From assembly GCA_940671915.1 (NCBI GenBank), contig CALNVZ010003434.1:6909333-6973332 (forward strand): a stretch of 64,000 nt of DNA. Reading direction: 5' to 3'. Each line of letters begins with the position of its first letter. The stretch's first letter is position 1. Below are positions 37,428 through 48,258 of this stretch, piece after piece. The notes beneath the pieces are model-generated. The model did not search any database and was not told the origin of the DNA. It saw only the letters and a program-made list of their open reading frames with translations. This DNA comes from Paracentrotus lividus. Taxonomy: Eukaryota > Echinodermata > Echinoidea > Camarodonta > Echinidae. Both the position numbers and the translations under genes were made by a program.

Positions 37428-40400
37428 TATTTATTTTTTAAGGTCAAATAGAGTATGTGTCAAAGGAAACAAAAAATTATGAAAGTGTTTTGAGGTTTTT
37501 GAAGTCTACATGAAGTAATAGAAATTGAGGATATACGCTTGCTTTGAATTGTACATCAGCCTCAGTTTGGAGCTTTGTCATGTAGTGTGTGGCTGGCGGA
37601 GGGGCATAAGCACTGAAAAAGCCGGGCGTAGTAAATTCAATCTTATCTGCCTTTCTTAACCAGCAGCAACAATGATATCTATAATTTTGCTTTATAGAAG
37701 TAGAAAATAGGCAGGAGGCTTACAATGCCCAATTGCGAGCTTTTCATTTTGTCCCTTGCCTTGGCAAAACAAATTGAAACATAACATAAAGTGAAGTCAT
37801 TTAAAACTGTGAAGCTGGACTTGCTACGGGCCTTTGGTCCTCGCTCTTTGACAATTATTTTGCATAATCACACATCCACTTTTCTTACTTGATCCATTAC
37901 AAACACAACTTACACGATTGTAGGCATGAAAAAAAGGGCGTCGTAGCCCCAAAATACGACGATATTCAGTGAACTATGTATGATTGCATATGTTGCTTGC
38001 TTCTGCTTTATTCCTTTCCTATTTCACTCCTCTTCTCCCAAATTTTATAATCCTACATTTGCTCGAACGACAATTGCTTTGTGGTTAAGGATCATCGTCA
38101 TTTCTGTAATATCGATCTACATAGTCGTCCAAGGCATTAATGATGAAAAATTGTCTTATTATGGGAAAAGTATTTTTTGATTTCTGTAAATTTTCAATGT
38201 TTTTGTATGCTTGTAAAAAAAATAATTGAGTACAAATAATTAGGGGAAATGCCTTGAAAAATGGATTATTTGTTGGCAATCTTGACTCTTTTCTGGAGAC
38301 TGTGTCTGATATTGATATGAATGAGTCACATTTCGTACACTGTTTTTCGAATGGATATATAGCCAACTGGACTTTAGATGGCTATACTGAAGCCATGAAA
38401 TGCTAACATAAAAACCTACCCTAGATTTTGAGGAAATAAAGCATTAGTAATTTGTCGTTTGAAGCATTTGAGGTTCCGCTGTACGATTCCTGCTTTAGTT
38501 GCATGTATTCTGCTGTGATGCTGAACCAGTTTTTACTTAGATTGTATGAGATCCTATAATGTAACTTAAATCTAAACCAGGGTCAATGCCTATTTAGAAG
38601 TTTGAAATAAAAATAACCAAAAACCTGAATTTCAGCCATTCCTAGCTCCAAAATATTGATAATGAGGAATGCTCTGATTGAGTGTCTGCTGAGGCCAACG
38701 GTCATACGAAGACCTTTTAAAAATTACTCTCTTTCCAAAACTGCTTCATAAACAGCCTATCTTTGTGCTGGTACAAACAGCTCAATCAAGTCGTTCTGCA
38801 AGATGGGATGATTATTGGGTGTTTGAAACGATTCCTTTTGCTTCTGGGCAATTACCTGTTTTGAATTGATAAATTCATTGCAATATTTTCACAATTTTAA
38901 AGTTGATATAGTGTTAAAGAAGTTAATGATTCCCAAACTGGCAGAGGAAATAGTTTTTCATTGGAAAAAAAAATCTGAACATTGGAGGAGAGGGTGGAGG
39001 GGGTTAAGTATGTGTCAAACTATGATAGTGTTTTATTGTTTATATTGAGCAAATACCTGGCTTTGATATACGTTCTATCTGTTTGTATGAATATCAGTGT
39101 GTACGTTGTGTTTACGAAGTGCACAATTTTTTTTTCTATGCAATGTTTTGTTGTTACTGATAATGAAGAACCAAGCCGTACGATCGAAGACAACAAACAT
39201 TGACAGATTGGATTAGCAATAACAGGAGTTTATTTTGAATACTTACATTTCGTTTCCATTATCAGGTCCATCAGTGATTTTGTTGTTTAACATAATGACT
39301 AAATACATAGTTTGTTGAAATTTGGTCTGATGTGGTGTAATATCAATGCACAATGTTATGGCACAAATGTGTTTGGTTGTTTTGCTGTTCCCCATAAAAC
39401 ATTCGTGTTCGAGCCGTTGCCATGGCACACTTCTTCAGCCAGTTAATTTGACCTTAAATTTGTTTAGCGCATACATGCTGTAGTAAAATTTTTGTAGTTT
39501 ATTTTACATGCATTCTGTTTATCTATCTGTTCTACTTGCTGGGCTTACAGTTTGATTGTCTGTGTGTCGCTTCACTTTTTGTCAAAAGGCAATGTGTGTA
39601 AGTTTCGCGAGTTGGTTACCACGATGGGACCAATAGTTGCTGCAAGCTTTAAAGTAGTGTCACCTTTTGCAGCAAAATATTAAATTTCTAGTTTTTGAGA
39701 GGATTTAAGTGTTATACCAATGTACTATATCTTTCCCACATGATAATCTCAATTGGTAGGTGGTTTGTCATTTATTGGATTATTAATAGATTCAGTCTTA
39801 TTTTTTTAGAACCTCGAAAAAGTATACGTAAGGTGTCTGAACCGCTGACCGTTAGCGCAGAGATAATGCAACGCTGAGGTGCGCGTGGTTACATTCTGTG
39901 TGTTTTCCTATGCTGCATGCGTCTGTGATATAACGATGTTGATGGAGAGCTGCAGGTAAGTAGATTGTTCGTTTCATATTACTGGAGTCTACAAGCTATG
40001 ACAGTAAGATTGAATAGACAGTATAGGTTGATCATATTCTAAATTTATGCCAAGTTGCATTAGCTTTCGAAATTTGTGAAAAGATACACTACCGTTTAAA
40101 TATATGGTTACTAGGGTATGTTGTTAAGTCCAGGGTGGAAGTTAGTTCTCTCAATATATGTTTGTATGGAATTCACAATGTAGTAATGTCATGGAATGTT
40201 GATCATATCAAGGAGATTACGACATGCCATAACACCTGTAGGGCTACCTGGAAAACTGGGATGGAAGAGCAGGGGTGGGAGTGGGACCCTGTAGACAGTT
40301 GCTGGTATCAAATTTATGAGTCATCTGTTGCCAGGTTTGATATCTGTTATTGTACCACCTTATTGACACCAATTCATTCATTATTCTAATGTTTGGATAA

Positions 40401-40645
40401 TGCTCTCAAGATGGTGAAGTTGACTTGACCAGACATGTCACCTTTCTTGGCAGTAAACAGGTTCTAATTATAATCCATCTGTTCCAGGTTTGCCCTCCTG
40501 TATGTATACCAGATGAATATCATCATTTTAAACAAACTTTATTAGTATTGGGGCATGAGGATATTAGACTGTCTGCATGATGCAATTAAAATAATTATTA
40601 CAATCTTGAAATGGCTAGCCGCTCTAAATATGCATTCTACTTTAA

Positions 40646-40732
40646 CCCATTGAGGACTGAAGTCGGATATATTTGGGCTAAGGTCTATTGGAAATGTGTG
40701 TTATAGCCAAATCAGCTTTTATCCCCAACATG
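40646..40732. mobile_element. mini TTAA element, copy 1
   Basis: TTAA at 40,642-40,645 and 40,733-40,736 brackets 87 bp. The termini are CCCATTGAGGACTGA and, inverted from the right, CATGTTGGGGATAAAA. It is at the same site in copy 2 (54,601-54,685) and truncated at 4,665. Confidence 0.55.
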
Positions 40733-42936
40733 TTAAATAGCTGTCTAAGATAGAAGAAGGAACTAATTATAAATAAGGCATCAAGGATAGTAAATGATGC
40801 AATCCTACAATAGGTTACACATTTTGAAGTTTTACTTCATATTTTGAATTCATGCTCTTTATACTTTCAAATAATATAGCCACATTTATTAATGTTTTTT
40901 ATTATTCTTCTTGTTACTTTTATTCATTTTTAATTACCTGTGACTCTTTAGCATCAATAACTTTGCGTGGACAGTAAAAGAGGGCTGTGAACGACGATGA
41001 ATAATTTTAATGTTTGCCAAGTCTTTTTTCCTCTACACTGACTGGTTATCATCTGTGCTTTGAAGCTCTGAAAATCATCTTTTCTTGGAAAATAAATTCC
41101 TTCATGATATTCAGCTCTCAGAAATTATTTTGCTAATTAAGATATATCCAAATATTGGCCTTAAGAAACGCAACCATAAACAAGAAGTATATTAATTACA
41201 TCTGTATTGAAATGCTTCATCATTATTTGTGTCAACTTGCTTGCTGTAATATGAAAAGTCATTCTTTTTCAAAGATTTCTTTTCTCCATGCTTGGGGTTT
41301 CATTCTGGTCTTTTCATCCTGATTCAAGAATTTCAAGAATGAGAAATCAGTAGTTAAATATCACATTCCTGTAATGTTTGTAATGTTTTAATATTCAGTT
41401 ATTCAAATCCAACTTGTTAAGAGAGCCATGATATGTGTAATTGTCTCGCAAGCACAAAATCTGTTGTTCTTCACAAAACCTTAACTTACATGTATCTATG
41501 CAATTAGTCATTTTCAAAAATCATAGTGCATTATTTTGATAAATATAAAAGCAAAACTAGAAAAATTATGCATGTATCGGCACGCTGAAAGGATAGACAG
41601 TGATTGTGGGGCAGTTTGGGGATTAGTTGTTGGGGCTACTGGGTAGTTTTGGGAAGGGGGAAGGAGCGTGTTTATACTAGGGCTGAAACCTGCATGTTTC
41701 AAATGTCTGTTATTTTGTTCGTAGTGAGGTCAAGCTTTTTGTGGATTTGTCTTTTTTGAATGAAGAGGTGGAAGTGGTGTTGGTTATCACCTTTATTTCT
41801 TGCAGAGATCTACAAAAAGCTTGCTACCGATGAAAGTATATCGCTTAACTCGATGTTATTTGTGCAATTATCTAGAGCAAATCACATGTTCATTCTTTTC
41901 AAGTAATGTATGTAACAGAGAATGCATTTTTCAAGACTAAAGTAGGAATTCCTACTTTTTTCAACTTATTTTTGGCCATAGGAATCACCTTTTTGTGTAC
42001 AAAAGTCCCTTTCTAGATGACTTTCTACTTTTTTTTTATCACTGCTTCAGTGGCATCCTGATGGTAAAGAAATTTAGATCAATTTACATTGTCATCAGAA
42101 ATAATGGAGGTGCAAAACCAGTAGATAATTACAATTATTTTTTTAAAATATTTTTCTGTATACACATATTTGTTATTTTTAGCCACCGTTGCTTACAGTT
42201 TGTTAGACAGACATTCTTTGTGCTAGAAAAAGCAGTATAAAGCGGTCTATAAATGAAATACAGTCAACCTTGCATAAAGTTTTGCCACTTTACATTTAAA
42301 TTTGAATAAAGTGCCAATTTAAAGGCCATCGCACACCATACACTTGCCTACTTGTGAGCTGACCAAGTTTGGAGCTGAAATAAACAATCGATATATTTTG
42401 TAACGTGCTTGTTATTGAAGATCCAGTGTCAGGCAGTCATGGGCTAAATCGTATGACGTGTGGTGGCCTAAGTTGTAAGTCCTTTAAAATAATTTTTCTT
42501 TATATTCATATTAATTATCATTATCCCTGCTTGTCAATGAGATATATATTTTGCTTCTTTTTCCAATTGCATTTTCTTCATGATTCACAAAATAATTTTC
42601 TTCAATGCTTTATGAAGTATGTACCAAGTTTTTCTCTTTTTTTGCTTTCCATACCCATACCCAAATTTCTCTTTCTTTCTCCCTCTTTCAACTCTATTTT
42701 CTTCTGTCTCTCTTTTCTCTTTGTTATCCACTCCAACGTTTACTCACACCCCCCTCGTCTATTCCTCCTCTCTTTCCTGTCCGTGCTCTCCTTTCTTATC
42801 TTTCTCAACCTACTTTCTCTGGGTTCTTGGCCTTCCTATTCTTTCCTTCTCTCTGTCCTCTATTGATCTTAATTCAATCCTTATATCTTACCTTAATCCT
42901 CCCACCAACCCTTTTTATCCTCCATCTCACATTTAG

Positions 42937-43102
42937 GGGGCAACGTCACAGAATCACTACTTACAGCTATCCAAACACAGGTGGCAAGAAGAAACACAGG
43001 AAACATAAGAAGGGCAAAAGAGGGCGACCATACATCAGTTTCCTAGCGATGACATTCCAAGTCGCTATTAAGTTGATATGTAGTGAGAGGAAATGCCTGA
43101 AG
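42937..43102 (+). CDS. AP3D1: AP3D1 lysine-rich hinge exon, copy 1
   Basis: After cacatttag the phase set by the preceding exon opens with GGNVT, which is correct here but not in copy 2, where one G is missing. Further on, extra bases (acagaatcac, acaggtggcaag) break the frame. The basic stretch KKKHRKHKKGKRGR is still legible. Ends before ggtaatg. Confidence 0.6.
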
Positions 43103-43120
43103 GTAATGTTCGATTCAACC

Positions 43121-43145
43121 NNNNNNNNNNNNNNNNNNNNNNNNN
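43121..43145. other. 25-N gap joining the two segment copies
   Basis: The left side is mid-intron just after the copy 1 lysine-rich exon. The right side is a G tract that restarts the segment about 11.5 kb upstream in gene order. The join is thus between non-adjacent parts of the gene. Confidence 0.95.
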
Positions 43146-43458
43146 GGGGGGGGGGGGGGCTTAATTTGCCCTGCTGTGAGGTAAGGGCCTAAGCATAAGG
43201 GAAAAAGAAGGTTAACATGCATGACTGTACGAATTTGTTCACGAGCTTGAAAAAAGAAACAGAAACCATGGTCCGTATGTAGAACAATTTTCACTGGAGC
43301 TTTGTTCCCGGGCTTTGTTTATATATTTTAAAGGGGCTATTGATCTTCATTTTCAGTAAAACATACAGTTTTTCTTTCTCGCTACGCGCGAATAAGATGA
43401 TCTTCAGCATGCAGCATTACAACAAACAAAAAATGATTCCTGATGCCCAGATACACCC

Positions 43459-44310
43459 GGACAATTACCCCAAGAGGACAATTACCCCCCGGACAATTAC
43501 CCCCCGGACAATTACCCTTCGACAACACCCCCCAGACAGTTACCCCACGGACAATTACACCGGACTCGACCATTACCCGACAATTACCCGACAATTACCC
43601 CCCCGGACATAACCCCCCCTCCGAGACAATTACCCCCCTTGCATTGATGTGTTGTGGTATTGGTATTGGGATGGTTGGTTTTTTTATAATTGGGGGGATT
43701 CAAGTGACCGCCGATTGTGAGTCTTGGGCTCAAGCCCCCCATTATTTTTTATCCGCAGAAGGTGAAGGGGAGAAAGAAGGAAAAGATGAAAGTAGAGGGG
43801 CAAGGAGAAGAGATACTGAGAGAGAGAGGAGAGATTCATATGTTTAAAATCAATAGGAAATTATTAGAAACCTGCTGAACCGGGAGAGGCAAAATGGGCG
43901 GATTCACATATATTAGTGAGAGATAATTGTTGTCGGGGGGGAGGGGCAGGTAATATTGACCGGGATGTATCTCGGTATTGACCATAGGAGGAATTGTCGG
44001 GGTAATGCTGGAGGGAATGTCTCGGGGTATTGCCCGGGGGTAATTGTCGGCGGTATAGTCCGAGGGTATTGTACCGGAGGGGCATTGTCACGGGGGTATT
44101 GCCGGACGGGGGTTTGTCGGGCAGGGGTATATTGCCGGGGGGTATTGGAGTTTGTCCTCGGGGGGTAATTGTCCTCGGGGGGTAAATTGTCCGGGGGTAA
44201 TTGTCAGGGGGGTAATTGTCCGGGTAATTGTGGGGTATTAGTCCAGGGGTTTGTCGGGCGGATTGTCATCGGGGGGGGTAATTGTCGGAGGAGATGTATC
44301 CAGGGGGTAA
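43459..44310. repeat. CGGACAATTACCCC minisatellite in two inverted arrays
   Basis: Direct units run from about 43,459 to 43,640 and inverted units (GGGGTAATTGTCCG and variants) from about 43,945 to 44,310. They are separated by roughly 300 bp that includes a purine-rich stretch. Adjacent arrays in opposite orientation could form a long hairpin. The arrangement is that of a foldback element. ORFs inside are artefacts. A degenerate relative is at 15,696-16,205. Confidence 0.75.
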
Positions 44311-44491
44311 TTGCGAATATTTATCATCCACCAATCCTAGATTCCGTGCAGTTCTACTTAGTATTGGGCCATACTAGGTCATTAAAGATTTACTGACTTA
44401 ATAAATGATAAACCTGCAAATACTGCGATACTGCAGTATTTGACTAATCCTGGATAAGCTTATTATTAAATTGTTTGATTTTACATTTCAG

Positions 44492-44609
44492 GGCATCTAT
44501 GTTCAGAATAATCCGTTTGCTTTAACAGACACATGCGTCACACTGGAAGAAGATGAAAGCAAGGAGGATGTTGTCAGGGTTACTCAGCTTCTGATTGAGA
44601 TATCATTTA
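44492..44609 (+). CDS. AP3D1: AP3D1 exon, end of trunk ('GIYVQN')
   Basis: Acceptor acatttcag, then GIYVQN, an acidic stretch (LEEDESKEDVVRVTQLLIE), and no clear GT donor where expected. Vertebrate delta-adaptin has AVYVQN and, further on, VTQLMVDRLP at this place, so order and spacing agree. The residues between YVQN and the acidic stretch fit poorly, which suggests one or two indels. The short piece expected between this and the next exon (the DLEVQERA region) was not found. The 3' boundary is therefore uncertain. Confidence 0.6.
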
Positions 44610-44733
44610 CGAGATGCAAGTCATAGATAATGATATAATGATGTAGAGGATTATTGATAACGATTTAGTAGAGCTGATTTGCTCTTTACTTGGCTTTTAA
44701 ATCTTTCATGAAATTTGTATGGCAATCATCATA

Positions 44734-45555
44734 TGAAGAGTTTGATTCCAAAAGGCGCTAAATCCACTTTTAGTGTTTTAGAGTAAATGTTTTTTTTACC
44801 ATTTTTATTATCAGTGTAATTATTTTGATATATATGAATAAAGCTATCGTATTCGAATAATTAAATCACATTTTTTTAAAAATCTACTATCAATTTAAAT
44901 TTTAAGAAATTTTATAATTTCAATTCCCATATGGATTTAGCGCCTTTGAATAAAACCTCCGTCAGATGCCATTTTTTGTAGATTTAAAGCCTATAATAAA
45001 TGAAATTCAAACGAAAACACGTGAATATTGCTACCAGAGTATAGATACAAATTTTCTGATGTTTAAATTTTGAATATATATATATATATATATATAATAT
45101 ATATATATATATATTATATAATAATTTTTTTTTTTTTTTAATATATCTTTTTTCAAGACCGGGATTTTCGATGTTTATTCAAAAGGAGCTAAATCCAAAA
45201 TATTCATAAAATTATGAAAACTATTCTAATATTTAAAAATTTTGCACGGATGATGGAGGCTGGTACCACAACATGTGCTAAAAGATCTAATTGTATTTTG
45301 TTAGGTAAAGTGGTTAAATAAACAAATCCTAAATGACCATAGTGGATTTGAGCGCCTTTTGGAATAAAACCGTTTTGGATTAAGCTCCTTTTGGAATAAA
45401 ACTCATATTTGTGACCATTTTTTTTTCAAAACTTCCAAAATTTTTTTTTATTCCAATATACTGCATTTGATTCATGCCTAAGATGCACTTAATTAACCTA
45501 TAAAATCCATTTTGGTCAAAAGTGGATTTAGCGCCTTTTGGAATCAAGCTCTTCA
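44734..45555. mobile_element. TA-flanked iterated-motif element, motif GGATTTAGCGCCTTTTG
   Basis: The 822-bp element has TA at 44,732-44,733 and 45,556-45,557. Its inverted termini start TGAAGAGTTTGATTCC. The motif occurs inverted at 44,746, direct at 44,933, inverted at 45,181, direct at 45,344 and 45,378, and direct at 45,524 by the right end. A TA microsatellite lies near 45,075-45,125. The right end is 33 bp from the next exon's first base, so part of the intron's 3' region derives from the element. No ORF. Confidence 0.7.
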
Positions 45556-45588
45556 TATACTCTCTTCCGTTGTCTTTTACCCACCTAG

Positions 45589-45734
45589 GCATGCTGTACC
45601 CTGCAGCTGCTGAAGTATGTTAACAAGCTTCTTGAAAAGGACGAGACCGTAGCAGCTGAGCTGGCTGATCTGTTTGTTGGAGAACTCAATCCTGTGGCTC
45701 CAAAGGCTCAGAAGAAGGTCCCTGTACCCGAGGG
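45589..45734 (+). CDS. AP3D1: AP3D1 exon 'GELNPVAPKAQKKVPVPEG'
   Basis: Acceptor acccacctag. The open frame reads CCTLQLLKYVNKLLEKDE, then LADLFVGELNPVAPKAQKKV and PVPEG. The donor is gg|gtgagt, leaving two bases of a glycine codon. The ELNPVAPKAQKKVPVPEG block is nearly invariant in delta-adaptins as I recall them, so this is the firmest identification in the window. It closes the alpha-solenoid trunk and begins the linker to the hinge. The counterpart at 33,971 is frame-broken. Confidence 0.9.
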
Positions 45735-46172
45735 GTGAGTTTCCATTGAGCTAGGGTCAATCTATGGTTTGGATTAGGTTTAGTGTATGGTTAGGGTTAG
45801 TATGTCAACAAACTCACGAGGGTGAGATTCCATTGCTAATTTCAAAATATAACTTTGTGGAAGGTTTCTTGCAGACTTTGTTTTGATGGTATTCTATGAG
45901 TTGTAACGCTACTTCTCTTATAATGTTGATGTGATCCTGTAATGTGACCATATCAGAAATTTTACGATCATGACGGAACAATACTATTTTTTCAGCCATA
46001 ACATCTCAAGCTCATTTTTTAGACGCTAATATTGGCTTGATCAATGTTGATATTGCATAGTGCTTTTCATGAAAAAAATTGTAAATGTTGAAAGTAAATC
46101 GTAATGTGATCTAGGCATAAGTTCAAGATATTCATAACAGTTAATTTTTAATGATGAAATGTTTTTTTCCAG

Positions 46173-46265
46173 CTTGGATCTTGACAAGTGGATCAATGCA
46201 CCTCCATCTGAAAGCTCCGATGAGGAGGTTACCATAGATACCATGTTCATCCATGATGCTCACAG
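46173..46265 (+). CDS. AP3D1: AP3D1 exon 'GLDLDKWINAPP'
   Basis: Acceptor tttttttccag. The first base completes the glycine codon from the previous exon, giving G-LDLDKWINAPPSESSDEEV, then TIDTMFIHDAHR. The donor is cag|gtaata. In vertebrates the same place reads GLDLDAWINEPPSDSESEDE. This starts the conserved hinge segment (known in databases as the BLVR region of delta-adaptin). Length 93 bp, phases consistent on both sides. Confidence 0.9.
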
Positions 46266-46289
46266 GTAATAATCAAGATGTAGGTGATA

Positions 46290-46335
46290 GAGATGATGGG
46301 TTAGGGTTGGGTTAGGGTTGGGTTAGGGTCAGGAT
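46290..46335. repeat. short TTAGGG-like tract in intron
   Basis: GGGTTAGGGTTGGGTTAGGG with a further imperfect repeat. Also present in copy 1 near 34,695-34,730 with indels. It is too short and impure to be a telomere. Confidence 0.7.
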
Positions 46336-46394
46336 AGATGCCCCTCCATTTGACAGCTCTATTTCAACTAGAAAAAGAAATGTTATGCTGAGAG

Positions 46395-46910
46395 AAAAAT
46401 TGTGGTTAATGATGGCAGTGATAATTGATGATGAAGGGGATGATGATTGTGATGATGGTGATGATTGATAATGATTATGATTATGATGATGATGGTGATG
46501 ATGGCAATAATGATAATGATGATGATGATGATGATTGATGACGATGATGATGATGATGATAATGATGGTAATGATGATGATGATTATGATGATGATGGTG
46601 ATGATTGATGATGATGATGGTGATGATGGTAATGGTGATGATTGATGATGATGATGATTATGATGAATAGTGATGATGGTATTGATGATGACGGTGATGA
46701 TGTTCATTTTATGGCAATGATGATGATGATGATGATGATGGTATTGATGATGAGGATGATGTTGATGATGATGGTATTGCTGATGATGGTGATGATGATG
46801 ATAATGATGATGGTAGTGGTGGTGATGATGATGATGATGATGGTAATGATGATGATGATGATGATGGTAGTGGTGGTGATGATGGTGATGATGCTGATCT
46901 GGATGCTTGT
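46395..46910. repeat. ATG/ATC trinucleotide microsatellite, copy 2
   Basis: About 500 bp of imperfect GATGAT/ATGGTG/AATGAT units in the intron, ending about 50 bp before the next exon. Poly-Met and poly-Ile ORFs are artefacts. Longer and cleaner than copy 1. Confidence 0.85.
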
Positions 46911-46963
46911 TATGGTTATGATTGATCTGAGATAATCAAAATAATAATTCTCCCCCTCATCAG

Positions 46964-47181
46964 AGTGAACCACCAGAAGAAGGTTGTATATGAGGAGCTT
47001 GATGAAGAAGAATCGGAGAAGAGACGTGAAGCTAGACGTGTGGAGCAGGCCAGCAATCCTCATCTTATAGATGATCGTAGCTCTAAGAAGAAGCTGAAAG
47101 ATCTTGCTGCTGAGACGGATGGCGTCACTTATAATATTCCAGTGGCTAATATTGATCTGACTGTGCCTCTGCATGTCCCAG
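46964..47181 (+). CDS. AP3D1: AP3D1 hinge exon 'RREARRVEQASNPHLI'
   Basis: Acceptor cccctcatcag. The 218-bp frame is fully open: VNHQKKVVYEELDEEESEKR, REARRVEQASNPHLIDDRSS, KKKLKDLAAETDGVTYNIPV, ANIDLTVPLHVPG. The donor is cag|gtatga. It parallels the vertebrate order: ARRREARKQEQANNP, then IPVVQIDLSVPLKVPG. Highly charged and probably disordered. It belongs to the flexible hinge between trunk and ear. Phases match the exon before. The next exon needs one extra G (see there). Confidence 0.9.
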
Positions 47182-47394
47182 GTATGATGCACTCCCCATC
47201 TTCTTTTTGTCTCTGCTTCAGACATTTTTTAGTGTCCCTTCAGCCATTTTATGAATGTACATTTCGTATTAACATATGTCAACTAACAGCTCAAATTAAT
47301 TATAGGTCACCAATGTGTATTTCCCCAAACTCGAGATTAAAAGCTTTAAAACAATATATAACAGTTTTTGTTGTTTTCAGTAGAACCCCTTTAA

Positions 47395-48144
47395 CCCTAA
47401 AAGGCCTGGGGGGCGGATTCCGCCCCCCCCCCTCGACGTTTCGCGCGAGATCTCATAAGAAGCATAAAGCTATCGACACACGGTTTTATGACTTTTTTCT
47501 TTTAAGTCTCGCGCAACTTTTAAGACCAAATTCGCGACGCCCGAGTATGCGGTTCTAAAGTTACGCAACGTTTTGTGCATGCTCGTCAGACCGAAAATTG
47601 CTCAAAAAGTGATTTTGTGTACAAATCCAATACAAATGTATTTCAAGTCAATATTCATAAATGTATGATTATTTTTACTTCTACTGCTTCAAATCAATTA
47701 GTTTTTGGTTCTTTGTTGTCGTGATAACGTCGCCGATAATTCTCATCGAAAAAACAATAGAAAACAAAAAGTCGAAAAACAAAGAAATACATAAGAAATT
47801 TAAAAAACAATGAAATACATAAGAAATGAAATTTGATACGGATTTTTTTTTTAAATCCATGTCATCAGAATCTTACAAAGAGTTTATAAATAAAAAATTA
47901 GCAGCTTTGGAGCTTTATTTAATGAATTAGAGCAATGTGTAAATTAGCATAATTAATTAATACCAAATATTTTTCGGAAAAATTGACTATGCAATTTTGG
48001 AGATTACGTCCTGGGTGACGTGCATGGCGATTTTCGTCACGATCGCGTGGTCAACAGCCGAGATCTGAGGGGGGGGGGGGGGGGGGGCGGAATCCGCCCC
48101 CCCCTCAGTCATAAGGTGACCAAAAAACCCCAGGCCTTTTAGGG
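47395..48144. mobile_element. piggyBac-like element present only in copy 2
   Basis: The 750-bp element has TTAA at 47,391-47,394 and 48,145-48,148. Its termini are CCCTAAAAGGCCTGGGG in inverted orientation. Both ends carry a G-run, CGG, loop, CCG, C-run hairpin. The empty site in copy 1 is near 35,765-35,775. Related to 3,540-4,276. No transposase. Polymorphic between the copies, so young in this lineage. Confidence 0.8.
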
Positions 48145-48258
48145 TTAATATCACATTAATCTACGAGCGAAAAATGTGATCTACTCTGAGAAAATAACCC
48201 CTTCTATTCATTTGCTCCATAACTGTATTTTTGACTCCTTAGTGGTTTTGATCAAATA

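Larger units (their letters stand above)
31645..43120 (+). repeat. copy 1 of a duplicated AP3D1 segment (probable alternative haplotype)
   Basis: Starts at the G tract after cccgtaactaga and ends at the N gap. It aligns collinearly with 43,146-57,091, sharing exons, introns, microsatellites and small elements. Differences are dominated by one-base gains and losses, often in homopolymers, which break most exons. Copy 1 uniquely holds an inverted-repeat insertion at about 36,556-37,427. It lacks four insertions present in copy 2. I interpret it as an unmerged, lower-quality allele. Confidence 0.8.

Noticed and set aside
31645-43120. AP3D1 retropseudogene
   Set aside because: Copy 1 retains introns and matches intronic DNA of copy 2, so it is not a processed copy; an alternative haplotype fits better.
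42405-43192. ORFs of 153 and 195 codons
   Set aside because: S/F/L-rich readings of a CT-rich intron, and the longer crosses the N gap. The real coding part (42,937 onward) is in another frame.
43459-43640. CRISPR-like regular repeats
   Set aside because: Units of 14-20 bp abut without unique spacers and occur in an inverted partner array; this is a eukaryotic minisatellite.
46290-46335. Telomere repeat
   Set aside because: Only a few impure TTAGGG-like units in the middle of a gene intron.
46312-47225. Poly-Met and poly-Ile/His ORFs
   Set aside because: Produced by the GAT/ATG microsatellite; the true exon is 46,964-47,181 on the plus strand.
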